From Taenia hydatigena (lineage: Eukaryota > Platyhelminthes > Cestoda > Cyclophyllidea > Taeniidae), in the NCBI GenBank assembly GCA_036345935.2, contig JADWOT020000010.1:8379576-8443575 (forward strand): DNA of 64,000 nucleotides, read 5' to 3'. A program made the position numbers and the translations under genes. A model generated the notes under the pieces. It was not told the DNA's origin. It saw only the letters and a program-made list of their open reading frames with translations, and made no database searches. Below are positions 57,750-64,000 of this stretch, piece after piece; position 1 is the first letter of the stretch; the number at the start of each line of letters is the position of its first letter.

Positions 57750-58920
57750 GCGTCAATGATAGTTTTATGCCTTTTTTACCAGAACGCATGGGTCGTTGTC
57801 TCCATCCAATACTTGATGCGCCTAAACCTTGAAAGCCGGCTGTGCTTCTTCCCCCACCTTCCATCATTTCTTAGTGTGAAATGACAAGAAGTGTTGTTTT
57901 TGCTCTCATTTTGAAGGCACCGCATAGTGTTTATGGTGAATCACTTAATGGTCTTCAACAAAGGATTCCAAGAGCAAAACTGCTTTTTACATTCATAAAT
58001 TAGCAGTTCCTCGGAGAGTGATTGCCTGTATATGTGGGTAAGGGTATCCACCAACCAGCAAAATGGTAAAACGATTAGTTAGAGATTTTGTAATGATTGG
58101 GAGGTTCGAGACAGATTAGTGAATAAATGGACGATAAATAGACAGTTTAAGTAGCATACGAATGCGTGAGTTGATAAATGCATGACAGAAAGAATTCCAA
58201 GAATTCACTTTGGATCCAAAATGAATGTCGGTGATATAAAAGATGAGCTATTCAGCACCAATGGTGAGTTTTGCTTAATTGCACAAGTGGGTTAAGTCAA
58301 AAAACACAAATCGCCAAACTTCCCTGAGAGGGGAAGCTGCAATCCGAATTAGTATCACCGTAATCAATGTAACCTACACATAATAAAACAGAAGAGTACC
58401 CTCCTTAAATCAGCTGCTCGTTTCAGGCGGATGACTTAGGAGAAAAAGATATAAACATCATGCATCCAACGCCGAAGTACTCCACACACTGGCTCGAATC
58501 GCTAGCAATCGTGCATAACTTGGGCCTTCATAGTGCTGAAAACTAACTTATTTGGATGGCCCTTTATTCCAATCCTTTGGAGTTAGCGTATGACAGTAGA
58601 GACCGACCGACTGATGATTCATAAATTTGGCTTAAAGGGATAAAATTATGTCAAGACATGCTTGTAGTGTAACAGAAGAAATAATCAATCGCCTTATAAA
58701 AATAATCGGTGAATTTTGGGCCGCAAAAATCATGAGCAGAAGTTTGTGATAATTGCGATTCACATTACCAAAATAAAATTTGTGCTGAACGCAATAAGCA
58801 AGAACTTGAAAATTGGTTTGGTGAGTTAAATAGCCCAAATGCACATTTGGCCACTTACGGTTCGAAGTTCAGCTTAGTGAACATTGTAGTCAATGGTTGG
58901 CTTTCTCCTAATCAGATGAA
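57750..58920. other. Spacer without recognised gene
   Basis: AT-rich, with short frames only. Confidence 0.45.
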
Positions 58921-59094
58921 GACCCCTACTCGTGTCTAGGGGACGGGTGTGCACACAACCATAGGGGTGATGAACTGGCAAACCCGAGTCGTGTGTCCTC
59001 ACGTAATCACTACTCGATAGTGCAGGAGTTGGGGAGCCTTAACGTAGGAAGTGCCTGCGCAAACCTTCCTCCCTCTATACACATACTCTCTGAT

Positions 59095-59280
59095 CCAATT
59101 ACCAACATTCGCTTCCCATCTTCCCTTTTCACCACCTTGAAAGTCTGCTTTTCCTCCCTCAAACGCAAACCACTTGCTTCTAACCAAAATCGCTTCTCTC
59201 ACTCCCTTCCTTTACCTCTCTTTCCCGCTCGCTACTTATTCCACCTGAGTAGGCTCTCCCGCCCTAGCCTGCTCCCTACA
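59095..59280. repeat. Pyrimidine-rich tract
   Basis: About 185 bp dominated by C and T on the plus strand. The open frame across it (58993-59283, Ser/Pro/Leu-rich) is a by-product of that composition. Confidence 0.6.
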
Positions 59281-59728
59281 TAACCGGTGGGTTTTGATTA
59301 ATTAGACCTAGTTTTTGGCAAGACCTAGGCTTATGCACATATGCATACTCATTTGTCCATTTCCCTCAACCATGTGCATGCCCATATTTTTATTGCACGA
59401 TACTTCCAGCCACCACTTAATTTGGTTCAGCAGCTTGGGAACAGATTCCTTTATCTTAATAAAAATAATTTTTGTTTTGTAAAGTTCAATTTCGTGAAAA
59501 AGCTTATCTTTGCTAAATACTTGCTACCGCACATTACTTGCTCATTAATACGGACCTATTTTAGTTATAGACGCTTGGTTATTTATTGCCTTTCATTACA
59601 TCTTTATGGCGCTCAATACCGTGAATGATTAGTTGCGGCTGCTCCGGCATTGCATTGACTGGTTTTAAATTGACTTCCACCCTACTATTCAAAACTTTAG
59701 TTCTCAATGTTGTGTTGATCCTTTTCTA

Positions 59729-60526
59729 ATGCATCGTTTAGAGTTAGACGTAAGGAATCATTTAGGCGTGCATTCAGCTTCGGCATTCTGGAAAAAGGCA
59801 ATGGCTTTCCAGAGGCTTGAAAATGATCGCCAAGAGGGCTTTAGAAGACACTCGTGCCTCGCGACTAAGCCAATTAAAGTTGCTTGTCAGGTGCAGCTTC
59901 AATTGAGTTAGGCAGAGGGGTGATTGTAACGAGGACATAGGTGTTTGGGAAAGGAAAACAAGATGTCCCTCCCCTTAACGAACCGCTTTACGCAGGACAT
60001 AAATGCCAAAGAGGTGAGGTGAAGAAGGGAGTATTGGATTCACTTAAGCACCTGTGGTTCTTTGCATCTTTTAACTTTGCCTACCGTTGCGAAGGTTTCC
60101 TGGCCTATCAACTGCCTAAATCAAATCTTATTAAAATTCACCCCCTATTTGTTTGCATTCGCCTTTGAACAAAACGGAACTGTTAATGGCGCAATGCGAT
60201 GCTGGTAAATTGATGTGAATATCAGGCCAGGAATAGTTTGAAATGCTTCCCTATAGGCCTTTACTTGCATCAAGTGCCACTCGGAAAGAAGGTAAAGTGA
60301 TGTGGGGTCTCATCATAAAATTTATGATTGTCTTTTGGCATCCAAAATTGCGTCCTTGTCAAAGCTGACAGGGAATCCTAGTCGAAAAGATTTACTACTC
60401 TACCCAAAACAAATAATTGGCGTCACAATGCAGCATGAGCTCAAACCACGCAAACGTAGGCTATCTAGTGTTACTTCTAAGACCGAATGCAAAATAATTC
60501 TTCCTAACCACTTAAAAATGAATTGA
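59729..60526 (+). CDS. Possible gene fragment, three open stretches
   Basis: 59729-59911 starts ATG (MHRLELDVRNHLGVHSASAF, then FQRLENDRQEGFRRH) and meets a possible donor after ACTTGTCAG-like sequence near 59890. 59941-60168 has KQDVPPLNEPLYAGHKCQRG. 60302-60526 has SLSKLTGNPSRKDLLLYPKQ and a basic cluster, KPRKRR, like a nuclear localisation signal. They may be exons of one gene, but phases could not be reconciled. Unassigned. Confidence 0.22.
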
Positions 60527-61137
60527 TGTCATAATTTCCCTGGTGCGCAGTGGAGAAATTTTGCCCAACGCATGATGAGGATCTTGAGACTGTCATAATA
60601 TTGAAGAGCGCAATTGCAAATCAAATTTGGTGGTTAATGAAAAGTAAACAGCAGACATAACGAGCTAGAGTTAAATGGGTTTTCGTGGATAGGAAGTGTT
60701 AGAGCAAAGCAAACAGGAATCCGTGTTGTTAAATGGAATTGGGTAGTCGAGCATTTAGAGCGTTAGCATTTTGCAGAGAACCTAGAATGTGGTAAATAAA
60801 AAGTGTGATAGACTGAAAAATGCAAATCGGTGGTGATGTGGAGGGTAGGCACCCACTTTCACGTATGATGATGTAGATTCATCGTGGTAGCGCGTTTCGC
60901 TCCCACTAGTGTGTTTGGCGACTCGTTAATGCAACAACAAAGTGTGAAGGTTTGTCGAAGGTGGAAGTATGTGGAAAGGATGAACGGCGGGGACAAAAGT
61001 ATAGAAGAGGCTTAAGCTATTGTTTCACAACTTTATCGCCTTTTGAAGAATCGGCAATTGATTGGTTTGAGTTCGGCGTCTGGCCAAAACCTATATTAGA
61101 GGCTGCACATCTTCTAACATCATCATTTTGAGGTGAT

Positions 61138-61654
61138 ATGAGGTACAGGCGTTCTTCCACGGTTTTGGTACTTACTTCCAGCATTGCGTGCCAGTCCTTC
61201 GCACTTGGACTTCAAAAACGTGCGGCTCTCGGTAGACGATTCTCCCCTAGCGTTAATTTTATGCATGTTCTTTCCATTTGTACTGCATTTGTGCATGTCT
61301 GCACAAAGATAGTGTCCTATCCCACATCAGCTTCCGAATCCAAAAGTTATGTGTTTGCATCAGAGCGGAAACACGTGACCTTATTATTAAGCAATAGCTC
61401 TAATTTTATTAGTCGAAAATTGCAGTGACATCAAGCGCGACGACATGGGAAGAAGCGCATTCGTTAGGCTGAGCAACGTCGCCGTACCAACGCAGTCTTT
61501 GCGATTCCATGCTCTAACTTTTATCTCAGCGCTAGGTTTGGAAAATAGGAAACCGAGGTTATTCAATCGGTCGCGGTTCTTCTTGTGCCTGAAGAACGAG
61601 CCGATCCTACAAAGAAGCAATGCCAAGTCCTACAATAACCACTTGGCCTTCTAA
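61138..61654 (+). CDS. Two adjacent ORFs from true ATGs, unassigned
   Basis: 61138-61428 (96 residues, MRYRRSSTVLVLTSSIACQS, a weak signal-peptide-like start) and 61445-61654 (69 residues, MGRSAFVRLSNVAVPTQSLR, basic) lie 16 bp apart in different frames. The minus strand is also open over 61387-61626 and 61563-61892. The coding strand is therefore undecided. Confidence 0.2.
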
Positions 61655-61817
61655 AAATTTTATATTTCCAACTTCTATCTTTGCCCCCTCTATGACTTCC
61701 AATGTTCTCACGTGGGTGAAAATCCGGCCGAATTCGAGGTAAATAACTTTCATATAAAACAAGGTGGATTTGCAGAGCATCACTATGCAATATTCTCTTC
61801 TCTCTCCTCTTCTTTAG

Positions 61818-62116
61818 CATAGAAATCACATCTTGGACCCTTGCACTCCGACCGCCCATCTGTGTCCAGGCCAGCCCCGGAAATTTTATCATTTTGGCTC
61901 CCGAGCACCAGCGTGGAGGACGATGGCAACAAGTAGACTGCAGTGATCCTCGCCTATCCCTCTCTTGGCCATCATCACTGTCTGGTGTGATTTTAAGGAA
62001 AATAGACGGTGCAGGGAACAGCGGCGAGATAGAAGAGCTTACAAGTCAAGCTACGCTCTCTGCCATGCCTCGTATTCCACTTGAATCGATGCCATTGGTC
62101 TACGAGTCGTTGTGCA
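61818..62116 (+). CDS. Possible internal exon, unassigned extracellular-like domain
   Basis: A pyrimidine-rich acceptor (CTTCTCTCTCCTCTTCTTTAG) precedes about 99 open codons ending at a CAG/GTGTAG donor. The frame contains PICVQASPGNFIILAPEHQR, DCSDPRLSLSWPSSLSGVIL and EIEELTSQATLS, with several prolines and two or three cysteines. This is one of the better exon candidates in the last 15 kb by splice signals. No partner exon could be fixed: an upstream stretch (61668-61740, FYLCPLYDFQCSHVGENP) ends at GTAAAT but is preceded by a stop. Confidence 0.35.
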
Positions 62117-62149
62117 GGTGTAGGACGATAATGAAAGCAAGTTAAACGT

Positions 62150-64000
62150 CTACCATCAACTCATTCACTCCTCCTCGCTCTAGAGTGCCAGGTGCGGGTT
62201 ATTGTTAGTTGAGTTAGATTCCTCCTCTCCTACGACCATCAAGCCAATAAATTTCTAAATACTCTGGTGATTATCGACTATTGGACAGGAAATGACCTTA
62301 GACTTGGTATATTTTTCGAGCTATTCGTGGATTCTAGTGAACGTTGACCTACATTTTTTGGATTTTTATGTTAATACTGCTTGTACTGCTTGCCAAACAC
62401 AAGATTTTTGAGCAACGCATTGCGGATTTGATTAGCATATTCGCCACTAGCGGCACACATACGTGCCACACATTTGCTGTCGGTCTAGGCTAACTGCTGC
62501 AAGAAGGATGGACTAACTCCTATGACATCTTCGAACAACACTTCAAATCCACACAAAGGTGTGAGAGTCAATCATCTCCTTTGGAATAAATTAGCCGGAC
62601 GCCTATTTGTAATAAGTGTACCGTGAGTGCATGGGAAGCAAGACAAATGCAATGATTTGTAGTGGTTAAAGATGCGCATTGCCTGCCATAGAACGCCGAC
62701 TTCAGGACACTTTGGCAGATCCCTGGCTTGCAAAAGTCTGTCTCTCTATTTCTTCACATAGGTGCACAATCTGTCTCCCCTTCCACCTACTCCCTGTCAG
62801 CCCCCCTTACCTAAGGGGTTGCAGACAGTAGAGGTATAAGGGAGAAATATTTTTAATGATGGGACACACGCGCTTTAGTTTGCACTCCACTCTCCTTTGT
62901 ATGGCACGTACAGATTGGCGGAGTAGGCTTCTCGATCAGAACGAATGTCCGCCGTAGTCAAAATCGTACAAATCATGGAGTTCGACACCAGACAGTTACT
63001 ACCCTGGCATAAATAACGAAAGCAAGCGAAGAAGGCTCCACGATGTAATGCAGAATTACATAAGTCGGGCAAGCGTGTCCGGGCTTTAGTCTTCAGCTCT
63101 GCTGTCGATGCGCTGGATATTAAATCGTCTAGCTTCGAAGAGGTATGGCCCTGCCGGGTGATTGGTTGTATCCATTCTACCCGATTCAGTGGCGTTTGCG
63201 TCGATAGGGACTAAAAGCTTAAACATTAAATTGAATGCGTTATTTGAGCTTCTTCACTTCCCATTTTGATTCTTTATGTGTCTTTGAGCTTGTTTGTTTA
63301 AAACTGGAATCCTTGCTTTGTGAAAATCTAAAGCGTATCTACAGCGCGGGTTGGCGCTTGCAATAAGTCGACCTGAAGGTGAATGGATCCACACCAAAAG
63401 TCGCACAAGTAAGAAAAAGCATTGCCAGGCGCGAAACTATTTTTAGGGCACCAAGACAAGTGATTTTTGATGACAGACATGTAATTTTCTCCTCAAACTT
63501 CATCTGCAAATGTAAATAAGGCTGCGGTAAGCTAATACTTTAGTGACGACGTCTCCATTGCCGGTTGCGAATATCAAAATTCCGGGCATTTCTGCCCTAC
63601 TCTCATCAAAGGTTTGAGCACCTACTGAAAATACGCATTAATAGACATAAGAATACAAAGAAGTTTGGGAAAAATCATTTTGCACCCCTGCGACCTCTTC
63701 AGCCGCCATCATTTTTTTCTCTGGAGGTGTTTTTTAGTTCTTCACAAGCATGGCTTCAATTCGACATATAATTCCTTTCCAACCAGCTTAGAGGGCCTTA
63801 ACTATGCAATGAGAACATTGTGATCCATACCCTACATACGATTCCTAACGAATTCCACGATTGCGACAGGACAGTTTGCTGATAGCGCAGGGAAGAGCTT
63901 GGAGCACATTGCCGCGCCTGAGAAAGCATCCCGCCTACGAAGGTTGTCTGAGTCTGACAGAGACAGGCTAATCTCTTCATAGTGTGCTGAGGCAATCAGG
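62150..64000. other. Spacer without recognised gene
   Basis: Only short frames on both strands; no splice-supported exon or repeat match seen. Confidence 0.4.

Noticed and set aside
58100..58120. GGTTCGAGA as a tRNA B box
   Set aside because: No A box or cloverleaf-forming sequence lies at the required distance.
58921..59280. Frame of 96 residues at 58993-59283
   Set aside because: Its residues reflect the pyrimidine-rich DNA; no splice signals or domain.
1..64000. Prokaryotic operons, CRISPR arrays or ribosomal RNA
   Set aside because: No long coding frames, regularly spaced repeats or rRNA-like sequence were seen; the splice signals and gene family are eukaryotic.

Overview
The window is eukaryotic: roughly 43% GC by eye, no long uninterrupted coding sequence, short exons bounded by GT...AG introns (some only 50-110 bp), TATA boxes and AATAAA signals. 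The best-identified gene, at 40.6-41.8 kb, encodes a signal peptide, one fibronectin type III (FnIII) domain and a hydrophobic C-terminal tail. This is the architecture of the oncosphere host-protective antigens EG95/TSOL18/45W. I therefore read the window as a taeniid tapeworm (Taenia, Hydatigera or Echinococcus); the species cannot be decided from the sequence alone.

About 36 kb of the first 46.5 kb consists of blocks duplicated in direct or inverted orientation. I call them P (~650 bp), Q (~1.9 kb), R (~3.5-4.1 kb), S (~2.3 kb) and F (~5-6 kb, carrying the antigen gene). Left to right: partial Q (1-950); a two-FnIII-domain pseudogene (2.2-3.8 kb); a small palindrome P-Q-P' (5.08-8.33 kb); R (8.33-11.8 kb); F copy 1 (12.45-17.7 kb), whose antigen gene has lost its FnIII exon; a giant palindrome S-R'-P-Q'-P'-R-S' (17.2-34.5 kb) centred near 25.2 kb; inverted fragments of F and of its upstream flank (34.9-36.2 kb); a stretch with minus-strand pseudogene exons (36.4-39.8 kb); and F copy 2 (40.5-46.5 kb) with the intact antigen gene. 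The Q blocks carry a two-exon candidate gene for a ~70-residue signal-anchored peptide, and the P arms carry a 49-codon single-membrane-span reading frame in four copies.

Copy similarity is patchy. Long tracts of about 99% identity sit inside copies that otherwise differ by about 10%, and one P' arm is a clear mosaic. I read this as repeated gene conversion between palindrome arms and between direct duplicates. The antigen family here thus comprises one apparently functional gene, one exon-deleted relative and one nonsense-mutated two-domain relative, all within a self-recombining repeat cluster.

From 46.5 kb to the end the sequence is mostly single copy and AT-rich. It holds exons of a C2H2 zinc-finger gene (49.8-50.35 kb) and several possible but unrecognised exons (48.5, 55.4, 56.8-57.7, 59.7-60.5 and 61.1-62.1 kb). 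No rRNA, tRNA, spliced-leader RNA or CRISPR was seen. All comparisons were made by eye, so block edges are accurate to about 5-20 bp and identity values are estimates.
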